Source of the DNA: Triparma columacea
Lineage: Eukaryota; Sar; Bolidophyceae; Parmales; Triparmaceae
Reading direction: 5' to 3'
NCBI GenBank assembly: GCA_030267965.1
Contig: BRYA01000358.1
Location: 1 to 62,634 of the forward strand
Length of the DNA stretch: 62,634 nt
Part shown: positions 43,059 to 53,700 of the stretch, piece after piece
Layout: every line of letters begins with the position of its first letter
How positions within the stretch are numbered: the stretch's first letter is position 1
Notes under the pieces: generated by a model
The model's database searches: none
Seen by the model: the letters and a program-made list of their open reading frames with translations, nothing else
What the model was told of the DNA's origin: nothing
Translations under genes and position numbers: made by a program

Positions 43059-45698
43059 TCAAGAAAGTTTTTGCCGCTTCCGCTTTGCCTGCTCCTCCTC
43101 GGCTGTGGTGGAAGCTAGAATGGGCTTCTCAGTGTCGTACGCATTCATGCCCGTCTTGACACCTGTCGGGTTCTTGTCGATGAATTTAAAGAGGTCCTCC
43201 CTCGGATCTCTGCTAAGGAGCCTAACGTCCGTCTTACTGATGCCCAGGTTGTCCACCATGGACTGCGTGTTTGTCTTGGTGCCGTCACCGCGGCCCATCA
43301 TTATGTCAGTTCTAGCCGTTTCCGGCATCCTGTCCCTGCTTCTCTTGTCCTTAGCCTTCTTGTCGTCTTTCTTGGTTTGGAAGATGGGAAGGGCGTGAGG
43401 GTTGAAGATCTCCCCCGTGACGTTATCGCCCCTCGAGAGCAAAAGTGCGTCGAGAGCATTGATTTTTCTCGGCTTCCTGGAGGCCGAGAGGAGGGCGCCC
43501 TTACTTGAGAGGGTTGGGTCGTAAAGGACCCTGACCTTGCCGTCCGATGATCCAGTGATAATCTGGTTGATTTTCGGGGCCCACTCGACAACCGGAGTGG
43601 AAATGGAAGGGGGCGAGGCGATTGAAGCGATCGGCTCCGTAGAGTCCTTGGAGGTTGGGTAAAAGTGTAGGAAGGAGGCTTCCGACTGTTTGTGGCGAGC
43701 GAGAGGGTTGCGTTAATATTAAGGATTGTGTCGTGACTTTTCCTTCTCATCCGTTCTCACCTTCTTGGGGTTCACGCATGTCCCAGCCAGCAGCATGGAG
43801 GAGTCCGGGGAGAAGCACAGGTTTGCGAACTCGTAGGAGGTCTCCACTCCCCTTATCGTCTTAAGGGGGGGACAGTTCTTGCCCGGCTTGGAAAAGGCGG
43901 CGAAGGTATAGAGGTTGACAGTGGAGTCCATGGAGCGGGTAGCGAAGAAACTGTTGTCAGGACTGAACTTTATGCACGTTATCGTGGAGGTATGCGCGTC
44001 GTGGTTGCAGTTGACGGGGGTGTTAATGTGAAACGCGGAGGTTGAGAAGCTTTGAACGGACCCGCACTGTGTACCGAAGACGACGATAGCGCCGTCCTTG
44101 TCAAAGGAGGCAGCTGTGCAGGGTGCTCGAACACCCCTTTTGTTCCTGCGACGAGCGAAACGAGTCACGCAAGGTTTGCGTTAGTGGGGTAGGATTATGC
44201 GACGAGCGAAGCGAGTCGCGAGATGTTATAAAAGTGCGCCATCGGCGTCGTCGCTGCGCTCCTCCAGCCTGCTCTTTGTCTATTCTCACCTAACTCTAAA
44301 GACCTGGTCGCAAATGAGTTTCCCGAAGAGGGTCTTCCCACCGAGTTTCCACAGCCTCACACTTCCGTCCATCCCACAGGTCATTGCTCGGTCCTGCGAC
44401 GAAAAAAGCGAAGCGGAGGGTTGCGTTAGTGGATACATGTCGGATACATGTCGGATACATGTCGTTGTTGCTTCTTGATTTGCTTTCTTTTGTGCCCATT
44501 CTCACCTTCTCCTTGGGGTCCCACATTCCTCCCGTCACGGCCGCCGTATGCCCCTTGGTCTTGGTGACGTCCGTAATGTATACGTCTCCCTTCACGAAGC
44601 AGTTGAGCTCCGCCGCGTTCCTGTCGAGGACCCTGGGCTGGGCGGACGAAGTGCAGACCAATATCTTGTCCCCTTTCCCCAAGACCGAACCGCCGTCGAG
44701 GCAGACGACAGGACTGCCGTCGTCGGGGATGACATCGCGGAAGGGCTTGTGAGATGAGTCCATGCCGGAGAAATTGTAGCAACGGAGGCCATTGTCGAGG
44801 GAACCGCACATGAGGCGGGTGTTGGAAGGATCCAGTGTGATGGAAGAAACGGTCTTGGAAGATGATGAAATACTGACCGAGTGGGACACTGGGATGTTTA
44901 GTTGTCTGTAGCCATCGTTTGCCTGCGTGGGGGGGTGATTGGGATGGGGAGGGGGGGATGGTGCGTAAGTGCCCGTTAGTGCCAAGAAAAGGGTTAGCCT
45001 CAACGCTAATAATTGTCGTGCTTGCTCCCGTCAATTCTCACCTCCGCTTCCATTCCCCCCTCCTCCTCCTTCTCCTCCTCCTCCTCCTCCTCCTCCTGGG
45101 GCTTCTGGTATTTCTCGTAGGTCTGCTCCTGGTCGAAGCTCTCCATCATCTCCTTGATCTCGAGCTCCCTGATCTGTCTCGCCGTCATATTACTGGTGTC
45201 TGGACGGGCGGGCTTGACAGGCTCGGGGGGCTTGGCAGGGGCAGACTGTACCTCCTCCTCCTCCTCCTCCTCCTCAGCAGCAGAAGGAGGAGGCGGAGGA
45301 GGTGCAGTGTAACTCAATTTAAAGACCTCCTCCATGTTCCCGAACTTCACGTTATCGCCATTTTTTAGTACAACCTCCCCCTCAGCTTCAATCCTCGCAC
45401 CATTGACGAATATGCCTTTCTTTCCCCCAAGGTCTCTGAGGACGAGTCCCTTTCCTTCAATTTCATAAATCACGGCGTGCTTACGAGATATCGACTTGTG
45501 GTCGAATCTCACATCACAAACGACATTCCTGCCGACAATCGCGCAGGCGGTAGATATTTGACTAGAGAGAGAAATGGGAGATGAGGAGGTGGACGAGGCG
45601 GTGGCCATGTGCAATTGGGGTGGAATGGAGGGGAGGCGCGCAAGAGGGGGGACACAAAGGGACTGTTCGAGTTGTTTCCTCTCTGTTTCATCGCTCAT
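43059..45698 (-). CDS. WDR70: WDR70 homologue with N-terminal FHA domain
   Basis: Five in-phase exons (45698-45042, 44922-44506, 44393-44290, 44145-43761, 43685-43059) give 729 residues. Residues about 50-115 form an FHA phosphothreonine-binding domain (VGRNVVCDVRF, KSISRKHAVI, GIFVNGARI). Acidic tracts and an ARQIRELEIKEMM helix follow. The WD40 propeller (about 225-600) has GHTAAVTGGMWDP, MDGSVRLWKL and VRVLYDPTLSSKGALL. The tail carries the family-typical PHALPIF and DPRE motifs. WDR70 is a nuclear WD protein tied to chromatin and DNA-damage signalling. The FHA head is unusual and would add phospho-dependent recruitment. Its stop is 69 bp from the end of the convergent Sec7 gene. Confidence 0.85.
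43686..43760 (-). repeat. Intron with the shared branch block
   Basis: A 75-nt intron containing ATTAACGCAACCCTCTCGCTCGCC before ACAAACAG, split here only to describe the parts. It shares the branch-point block with other introners but has a shorter 3' end. Confidence 0.65.
44146..44289 (-). repeat. Introner-like element, best full-length copy
   Basis: A 144-nt intron of the WDR70 gene. In order: GTGAGAATAGACAAA, CAGGCTGGAGGAGCGCAG, TTTTATAACATCTCGCG, a first ACTCGCTTCGCTCGTCGC, then CACTAACGCAAACC and a second GACTCGTTTCGCTCGTCGCA ending in AG. The 3' motif is therefore present twice. Confidence 0.8.
44394..44505 (-). repeat. Introner-like intron with 11-bp microsatellite
   Basis: A 112-nt intron with CACTAACGCAACCCTCCGC and TTCGCTTTTTTCGTCGCAG. 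The block GGATACATGTC (plus strand) occurs three times at 44431-44463. Confidence 0.75.
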
Positions 45699-45848
45699 AT
45701 TAAGGGGGGAGGGGGAGGTGTGATGTATGAGGTTTTGTCAACCAAGACATAAATAATGGGGGGGCTTGTTGTGGTGATGGGGGTTGCGTAACGAAGAAAG
45801 AATTAATGGGTTGCTTCAGACACACGTTAGGGTTAACGTTAAAGTGAG

Positions 45849-48300
45849 CTATATCCTTTGTACCACGATCGCGTAGTTTTTACCTCTCCGAAAAGTTTTG
45901 TTTTCCTTCTTCCACCTGCGATTAGCAAGGGAGAGTGAAGCGAAGACCAAAGGATTGCGTCGGTGGGTATGTGAGACTGGCTTTGATCGTCGCAATAAGA
46001 TGTTTATAGTCCCACCATCAGTGTCAGTCATCCCTGCGCTCCTCCAGCCTGACTTTTGTCCATCCTCACCTCTTGAGCTCCTTCTCCAACGCGACCACCC
46101 TGTCGTGGTATGCCTTTCTCATGTTGAGGTCGCCAATCTTCTTCAGCGTCTTCTTGGCGTAATTGATCTGAGAAGACAGGCTTTTGAACGAAAGTGGCAT
46201 GGCGAACTGCTTCGACGCGACGACTCGAAGGCCGTACCTTGGGTGGGGGGTGGGGCGGGGTGGGCATGGGTGGTAGGTGGGGCGGGGTGGGCATGGGTTG
46301 TAACCAACAAATGATGATTACGCTTCTCCCTCATTCCAGCCTCACCTTTCCATTTGCCTCAGAACCCAGCTCTGCGGTATCTCCCTGTATGTTCCCTCCC
46401 CCGCCAGGAAAGCGGCGGATTCTCCAATCGCCTCAATGTCCAAGACTAACCTATCGTCCTTATACTTGCGGTCAAGAACAAGCTCGTAGGGCTCCAACCC
46501 CGAGACTAAGATGAAACCCCCGGGCTTGGTCAAATTAATGAGCCTATCTACCATCCCGTCCGCCCCATGTGGCCAGTACATCTCCACCGCACCGAGGAGG
46601 TAGTCCGCAACGACGACGTCATATGTGTTGTCTTCCATGAAACCCGACTGCTCCCAGTTCCCAGTGACGACGTTGACTGATTCTAGCCCTTTGACCTCTG
46701 TGCGCATCTGCCTAGCTCCGTACAAACCGTCCTCCGTGGCGGTGACCATCGTGATACTGTCAAACTCCTGCCGGAGTAAGAAACACATTGAGGAAGGGCC
46801 GGCTCCAGCATCCAGCACGTTGCCCCAGCCTCGAGGTGCGCCCATTCCCTCACTCTGGAGGGTTGATCTGAGGAATGAAAATATCTACAGCGGCGAGTTG
46901 CGGAGAGGGTTGTGTTAGTTTTTAGGATTCTTGTTCTATTTCTCCTTGCCCGCTCTCACCTTGTCGTCTTTCTTGTTCTTGCACATAGCCTCTGAGCCCG
47001 AAGGGCTGGACTCTACTTCCTCTTCCGCCGATGGCGACTGAACCTCTTGTTTGTAAGCGAGGGTGTCGTTGACCAAGGACGTTACCGAGCCGGGTGGGAG
47101 AACCTTGAACGACATCAACGCCATGTCTAACACAAAGTGCGTTCGCTTTGAGTTGCCGACAGACAAATAGGGCAAATGCGACCAATTCAGAAGCTGAGGA
47201 GCGAAGCGACGACCAAAGTATTGCGTTGCGTTAGTGCCAAGTGTGCTGCCATCACTGCTGCTCGACTGCCTCGTTCACTCTCACCTCCAGTCTTGGATGC
47301 TTGTTAACGAGTGATTCGATGAAGAAGAGCGCACTGACCTCAAAGGGCTCATTCTTCTGACGCCTGATGGCCAGTTTCTTCCCTGGCTTGGCCTTCCTCC
47401 CGTGCTTGCCTTCTACTGAACCGCTGAAGGGGAGGACGATAGCGATCAGCAAGGTCCCGTCTGGAGCCAGTGCATTGATTGAAGAATCAATGAGCGAGTG
47501 GGGATCATCAACCCTGTCGAGAACGTTGAGGAGGGACACTAAGGAAAATGAGCTGCAATTAGCGGTGTGAATGGGGGTAAGAAGGCGTCGCTTTTCTCCT
47601 CCTATAGCTTACTCCCCCGGTCGTCCTTCGCTCCTCGTAAACCTTCCTCCGCTTTTCTCCTCCTATAGCTTACTCCCCCGGTCGTCCTTCGCTCCTCGTA
47701 AACCTTCCTCCGCTTCTCTCACCTGCTGGATGGGATGGAGTCGCCAACAGAGAAACCCTTCGATCGAAGAATTTTTTGAAGCGGCCGAGAAGATTCCAGA
47801 GTCATGACGTCTGAGCGGTCCAGTCCGAGCACGGACGCGATTTTTGCAGTCTCAGAACCGGTACCAGCTCCTATGTCTAGCATGGAGGACGCTAGTCCAC
47901 CCTCAAATGCACTGCTCTTCAGCACAGATTCGAATTGGCGCTCGGAAGCAACATACAAACCAGACATTCCTGCAAAGGCTCTCGCGTCAGGCCTCGTCCA
48001 ACCAAAATACTTTTGGAGAAAGTTCACTAGAACTTGCCTAAAGTGCATGAGTACCTGGCCCATCGTGGAGTCTGTAACTTTTTCAGATGCTTTGAGGAAC
48101 TCCCGCATCTCATCGTCGTCTGATAGCTGAAGAAAGCGCGAGGAAAATAACTTTTTTCCTCCGTCGAGCTCTTCGCGGTTGATCTTGAACATATTTCCAG
48201 CTACAGGCTCTCCAGGTCGCGGGGGCTTGGCTATTTTTTTTATATAAGAGGAAATTCCCGCAAAGATAATCACGAAGAATGGAATGAGGCGATTTTTCAT
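45849..48300 (-). CDS. METTL9: METTL9-type methyltransferase fused to a second methyltransferase domain
   Basis: Six in-phase exons (48300-47723, 47552-47285, 47193-46960, 46884-46346, 46237-46070, 45915-45849) give 617 residues. The first part matches METTL9/DREV, the SAM-dependent histidine N-pros-methyltransferase: LYVASERQFES, MLDIGAGTGSETAKI, VSLLNVLDRVDDP, LLIAIVLPF, HLPYLSVG. An N-terminal hydrophobic segment (LIPFFVIIFAGISSYI) suggests an ER or Golgi signal anchor. The second part is an unrelated class I methyltransferase: NVLDAGAGPSSM, TYDVVVADYLLGAVE, LTKPGGFILVSGLEPYE. The last exon is tiny and ends in a basic tail. The fusion depends on the 46885-46959 splice. The substrate of the second domain is unknown. 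Confidence 0.8.
45916..46069 (-). repeat. Introner-like intron
   Basis: A 154-nt intron sharing with 44146-44289 the start GTGAGGATGGACAAA, then CAGGCTGGAGGAGCGCAG, TATAAACATCT and a late CGCTTCACTC block. Its branch block is altered (CACCGACGCAATCCTTTGG). Confidence 0.8.
46885..46959 (-). repeat. Introner-like intron joining the two methyltransferase parts
   Basis: A 75-nt GT-AG intron with AACTAACACAACCCTCTCC and GCAACTCGCCGCTGTAG. It is in phase 0 and its removal fuses the METTL9 part to the second methyltransferase. Confidence 0.7.
47194..47284 (-). repeat. Introner-like intron
   Basis: A 91-nt intron with GGCACTAACGCAACGCAATA, CTTTGGTCGTCGCTTCGCTC and CTCAG. The CTTTGGTC-TCGCTTC block also occurs in 45916-46069. 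Confidence 0.75.
47589..47710. repeat. 61-bp perfect tandem duplication inside an intron
   Basis: A 61-bp unit beginning CGCTTTTCTCCTCCTATAGC occurs twice in a row (from 47589 and from 47650), within intron 1 of the METTL9-type gene (47553-47722). The copies appear identical. Confidence 0.9.
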
Positions 48301-48513
48301 CCTACCGAGTGTTATAACTGTATGATTCTGTCGTATGGGATTGGGACTTAAGAGAGAGAAATAATGAGAAGAAGAAGTGCTGCAAAATCTATAAATAGGA
48401 ATTCCTAATAGAAAGTGGCTATTAGACTATACGTTTAATCCTACCTGTAATTTCTTTTAACCCAATTAACGGTGTTTTTGTTTCTGGTCAAAGCTCCTAT
48501 AGCTTTATTGAAG

Positions 48514-50223
48514 ATGAATGGGACGAGCGATAACCCTTCACAAGTCAGCAAGAAGCAGAGGAAGAAGAACGAGAGGAAGAGATTGAAGTCTCTTCGGATT
48601 GTAGAGAGGGCTCAAGCGCTCAAGGTTGAACAACTGAAATTGGAGCAAGATCAGAGCCAAGATAAACCTCCTCCTCCTCCTGCGAAGACTGGTGGGAGGG
48701 GGAAAGCTGCTCGTGCGAGGGCTGTCAGGCAGGGAGAGGAGGATGTTGGTACCAGAGAGGGTCACAGGGCTGCCGGTGCGGGTCCCCTCGCCTCTTCCTC
48801 CTCGGAGTTTGCTGAAGTGACCGAGACGATTGAGGGGGCAGAAAACGATGCAAGGTGGAAGGGGATAGGGGAGAGGGAGAGGGGGAAGGTTGTGATGGAC
48901 GTGCACGGGTCGATGATATCGCTCGAAGAGCAGGAACGGCAGGCTTCGGTGCCCGTAGACCCGCTTCACCTGTCGTTTGCGGGGCGGGGATTGAGGGAAC
49001 TGGTTTTGGGGGGGGGGAGGGAGGGGCTGCATACGTTGACGTTGACATCTAACGAGTTGTCAGAGCTGCCGGAGCTGCCTGATACATTGTTGCATCTCGA
49101 TATCAGCAGGAATTGGTGAGCAACGAGCGAAGCAAAGTGAAGAGGAATTGCTGGAAGATTTGTGAAATGGGCTGGTTGGTTGGTTGTCGTTGCTTCGCTA
49201 TTTCCTTACTCCCCCTCATCCCCCGCTTCTCCGCGCAGGTTTCGAAGAGTTCCTCCGAATCTCCCTAAACAACTCGCTACCCTTGTCGCATCGCATAATT
49301 TGATCCGTAACAGCGGGGTTGGTGCCCTTCCCCAATCTTTGTCCACTCTCGACCTCCGCTTCAACATGAACCTGAACAAGCTCACGTACTTGAAGGCGCT
49401 TCAAGTCCGTCTCCCGAATACGGCCATATTGCTCACAGTAACAATCCCCCCGCCTCCCGACTTGTATGTCGGGGCGTCTTCCGCTGACAGGGACCCCTCC
49501 CTCCTCCGGTCCCAACTCGAGCCCTGGAGCACTTCTGCCCTGCGTAGGAGGATCGTGTCTGACTTCCACGGCCCTTTCCTTTGCGAGAGCAAAACCACGA
49601 GGAACGACGTGATGGTGGAGCTGCTGAGACTTTACGAAAAGGAGGGGGCGGAGAGGACGGTGTTGAAGAGTGCTGGGGTTCCGTTGGCGCCAGACTTATT
49701 GCACAGGGCTAGGGAGGTTCTGGAGAAGTGGAGCGACGGCTTTGAGAACGCGAACGAGGAGAGAACGAGCGTGAATGCTCAGCATTACATGATATTGACG
49801 AGCCCTCGGTTGTACCAGATCGGGAGCCGCAAAGCTGCGAAGGCTACGGCGAAGGTCACGAAATATAGATGCATTTGGGATGTGGCCATGGAGATCTTGG
49901 GGAGCGCTGACGGAGCGTTCGCGGGGGAGGTCAGCGCAATCGCCATCACCCATAACTTCAAGGGCAGCCCACATATCGATAAGCAGAATACGGGGCCCTT
50001 CTACGCCGTGTCGTTGGGGGACTTTGAGGAAGGGACTGGGGGCGTTTCGGTAGAGTGCTCGGCAAGGGTCGTGGGAATGGTTGAGACAAAGAATAGGTTG
50101 GGGAAGGTTGATGGAAGATATCCTCACTGGGTTTCGCATTATGAGGGGGAGAGGTGGAGTTTGGTATTTTACAGAACCGATGGGGGTAGGGAGGAGGTTG
50201 GGCCAGCCATTTTTGCTTTGTGA
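48514..50223 (+). CDS. LRR protein fused to a 2-oxoglutarate/Fe(II) oxygenase-like domain
   Basis: Exons 48514-49115 and 49239-50223 join in phase (528 residues); the start is the ATG at 48514. A basic head (KKQRKKNERKRLK) may be a nuclear or nucleolar signal. Leucine-rich repeats occupy about residues 150-270 (LHTLTLTSNELSELPELP, LLHLDISRN, LSTLDLRFN). The C-terminal region (about 280-528) carries an Fe-binding-like HxD in GSPHIDKQNTGPFY and a later His in SHYEGERWSLVFYRT. This is consistent with the double-stranded beta-helix of 2OG-Fe(II) dioxygenases. The substrate is unknown, and the distal His/Arg assignment is less certain than HxD. Confidence 0.7.
49116..49238 (+). repeat. Introner-like intron with inverted repeat
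   Basis: A 123-nt intron of a plus-strand gene. GTGAGCAACGAGCGAAGCAA follows the donor and GTTGCTTCGCTATT occurs about 70 nt later. The two can pair over about 10 bp (AGCGAAGCAA with TTGCTTCGCT). Confidence 0.65.
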
Positions 50224-50617
50224 TTATTTTCAACTCATCTGGTGTTGTTGTGAAAGCGTGAGAAGTCACATTAGTTATTGCACCCACCAACCTGAAACCT
50301 GAAAATCTCCAGGAAGAACAATTGTATTGAAACCAAGAAATCCCTGTAGGATCTCGTCGTCCACAGTACCCAAATACTCGTCCCCGCTCCACCTACTAAA
50401 TTCTTCCCCAACATCCTCCAATAGTGTGTCCCTACTCAACTAGGCCCCTCCTCAACCCCTGAATCCTCAACCCCCATCATCGGCCCCTCCCCTTCCCCAC
50501 AATCTTCATCCCCCCCCTCCGCTTCTGACACCTCCATACTGCGTGCTTGCTCCTCCAAACCTCCAGTTATAAGGTCCTGTCCCGGCTGACGTTCTGAGCA
50601 TTTTGCAACACTTCTCA
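50224..50617. other. Intergenic region with possible minus-strand frames
   Basis: It lies between two plus-strand genes. Protein-like minus-strand frames (50275 upward) occupy most of it; see the separate weak entry. No plus-strand element was identified. Confidence 0.4.
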
Positions 50618-50711
50618 ATGGCCTCTCGCGGACTTGTGCGCCAAGAATCAGTTTTCTGCCAACATACTTCGCAATCAGCGTCAATGTGTGCCTCTGAGGT
50701 GCATACTTCAT
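50275..50711 (-). CDS. Possible antisense small gene (weak)
   Basis: Two minus-strand frames look coding. 50711-50436 encodes MKYAPQRHTLTLIAKYVG... with an acidic tail. A second frame to the stop at 50275 encodes GEEFSRWSGDEYLGTVDDE and then GFNTIVLPGDFQV. They are in different frames, and no convincing GT-AG junction links them. It overlaps the first exon of the plus-strand receptor-like gene. Either an unresolved splice or a frame error would be needed. Confidence 0.3.
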
Positions 50712-53700
50712 CCACTCTACAACCTTCCTTCCGTAGCTTCTCAAGATTTGTTGTCATTGCGTTAAGTTTCCTCTTGTTAAGCCTCCTCCCGCATGTCTCC
50801 GCTGTCAACAATGATGGCCTCGAGATATGTAGAAATTTACATCTTGATCAGCAACTAAGCACCATCCCATCCACGACCCCGACCCTGATCCTCGAGTGGC
50901 CAATAGGCTACACACACACTGGAGATGCGGATGTATCAGCTCTTCTTGATCCTTCTGATACGAGTCGATTTGCTCCTTCGGTCAAATTTAAGCTGACGCT
51001 GAGGTGAGATAGATAGATGAGACAAGGAGGGAGGAGAGAAGAGCCAACCACCTGACTTCCAAACCGCCCCCGCTCATCACAGCTCACCCAGTTCCGGTGT
51101 GCGTCTCTATTCAATAACTTACTTGGACGACGAGGGGAACGGGGTTCTCCTGGACTTGTCGACCCAAGAGGCTTACGATGCTTTGGTTGAGGATGAAGGC
51201 GAGGGGAGACTTACTATAACAATCCCCCATTCTTCCTACATCAATCCTGATAAGGCGACGTGGACTGACATGCGCGACATCAGTATCTCAGTTCTTGGTC
51301 CTCCAACTGTGGCCGTCGTAACAGAGCTTCTCCGTCTTTGTTCGACGTATGAGTCGCCAGCTTTCTGCTCCATTCCCACTTCTGACTCTTATCAGACATC
51401 ATGCTCAATCTGTCGGTGTCAAACTTGTCATAATTGTGGATGTTCAGCAATAGTATGGGGGGGTTGCAGTCATGGCAGTTGTACATCGAATGGTTGCTGG
51501 TGCAGTCCTGCGTGCAAATGCTGTGAAGATTGCGCGGGATATGAATGTAATTGTGAACAGTGCTGCGAGCAGGCGGTCGTCGAAGGGTGTTCCATCGGGG
51601 GGACATTCAAGGTGAACGAACTCAGCCCGTCGAATGGGATTGGAGGTGGTAATACGACTATCCAGGTCTTGGGGGAAGGGTTTTTCAGGAATGCGGGCAA
51701 CATCACTTGTCAGTTTGGAGAGAAGACGACGCCGGGCGTCTTTGTAAGTAGCTCTTCGATAACATGCGTATCGCCACCTGTCGATATGGGCGGAGCTGAT
51801 TTCCTCGATGTGCCCTTCTCGTTGAGCCTCGACGGTTTGACCTTCACCGACCCGACCACTTCGCACTTCAAGTACATTGATTGCCCAGGAGGTTGCAGTG
51901 ATAATTGCGGTGCTGAAGAGTGTCGATGTCCGCAAGGAATGTACGGGTCGACTTGCCAGCACGTTTGCGATTGCGTAAATGCAGACGGTTGCGCATCTCT
52001 CACGGGCGATTGCCACTGTCGCTACGGCTGGACCGGTGAGAAATGTGATGTGTTGTGTCCGGGCGAAACGAGCACGTGCGATGGGAATGGCGCTTGCTAC
52101 CTTGGAGATGAGGGGAATGGGGAGTGCGTCTGTTTTGGGGGCTTTTGGGGAGAGGAGTGCGGTGGGGTTTGCCCAGGAGTGGGGGGGAAGGTTTGCGGGG
52201 GAAGAGGAGAATGCGAAAAGGATGATGGCCTCTGCGACTGCAGACAGGGATACTATGGACCTCAATGCGAGTTGGAATGTCCTGGCGGCGGGTCTAATTC
52301 GTGCAGTGGGAACGGCGTTTGCTGCACAGGCCTGGGGAGCAGCAAAGAGTTCAGCCCTTGTGACGATACGCCCATCGGGAATTGCGCTTGCGAGGCGGGA
52401 TGGAGAGGAAGTGCTTGCTCCGAGCGCTACTGCTTCCAGGGCTGCTTCGGAAATGGCGTTTGTGGGGATGGGGGCATCTGCGCTTGTGAGGAGGGTTGGG
52501 GGGGGGAATTCTGCAATGTGGAGAGCGGTACCGACCCCTCAAAGGCTTACATTCAGTTTGATCGTGCAACTTATTTCACTTCGGAGAGCCTAGGAACCGT
52601 AAAGTTCAACGTGACGCGCTATGGCAATATTGATGAAGATGTTAGCGTCATGTTCAAGACCGTCGGGCTGACTGCGACGCCCGGCAAGGACTATATTGAA
52701 GCCAACGAACGGTTGCTTTGGGTAGCGGAGAGCGGGGAACCCAAGGAAATCTCGATCATTATCATGAGGAACGAGGGCGTAAGCGAGGGCGAGGAATCAT
52801 TCGAGCTAACGTTAACTTCCCCTGTGCCGAAAGGGAAATGCGCTCTGGGGAAAACGCACACGGCGGTTGTTAAGATTGCCGCCAAGGAAGACAATGTGGG
52901 TAAAAATACCGAGATCGCGATGATAACAATACACATTATGAGAGATGATGGCCGAGATCTTGAGTTCATGAAAAAGAAGTTCGCATCTTCTACAGTCACT
53001 GCTACGGGCCTTGAAGCCAGTCAGGTCGTTTTCCCATCTGATTCCGTTGCGATCGTTGGGGATAATGTCCTGTCGTTGGAATTTCACATCCTTCCCTCAT
53101 CGTCTTCGACAAAGAGTGTGAGAGATGGTGTTAAAGATTTTTTGGGTGCCATGGCCGACCCGACGAGCGCATTGTATACGGAGGACATGAAGAAATACTG
53201 CCCTATCGACATCAGTTTTCAGCCCGACGTTCAGATCGTTGTAGTTGACCCGACGGCAGAAGGAGGAGGGGTGAACATTGCAGCGATTATACTCCCAATT
53301 CTCATGATTTTCGTGGGTGGCGGGGGAATTTTGTGGCTGAAGAGGAAAGAGGTTCGGGAGTGGTTACTGAGGAGGCTTGCACAAATAAAATTTCAAGAAA
53401 TGCAACAAGAAGACAACGAAACAGTGAATGCAATGCATCAGAGTGGGGAAGGGGGGATGGATACGTTTCGCGGGATCAAGAGAGAGTTTGACAACATGAA
53501 ACGAAGATATTTCGGGGGAGCTGCAGTCGCAAGAGGATACAACGACGTTGTGGGAGGCGACTTTGAGCTGAATGAGTACAATACTGGAGAAGAGGTAGTG
53601 GGTTACGCGGAAGTAGTTGGGAGGGAAGAGGGGACGCGGGGGGTGGGGGGATTCGCTTCGGGTGTTGTGCGGAGCGACGAGGCCGACATTGTGCGCGTGG

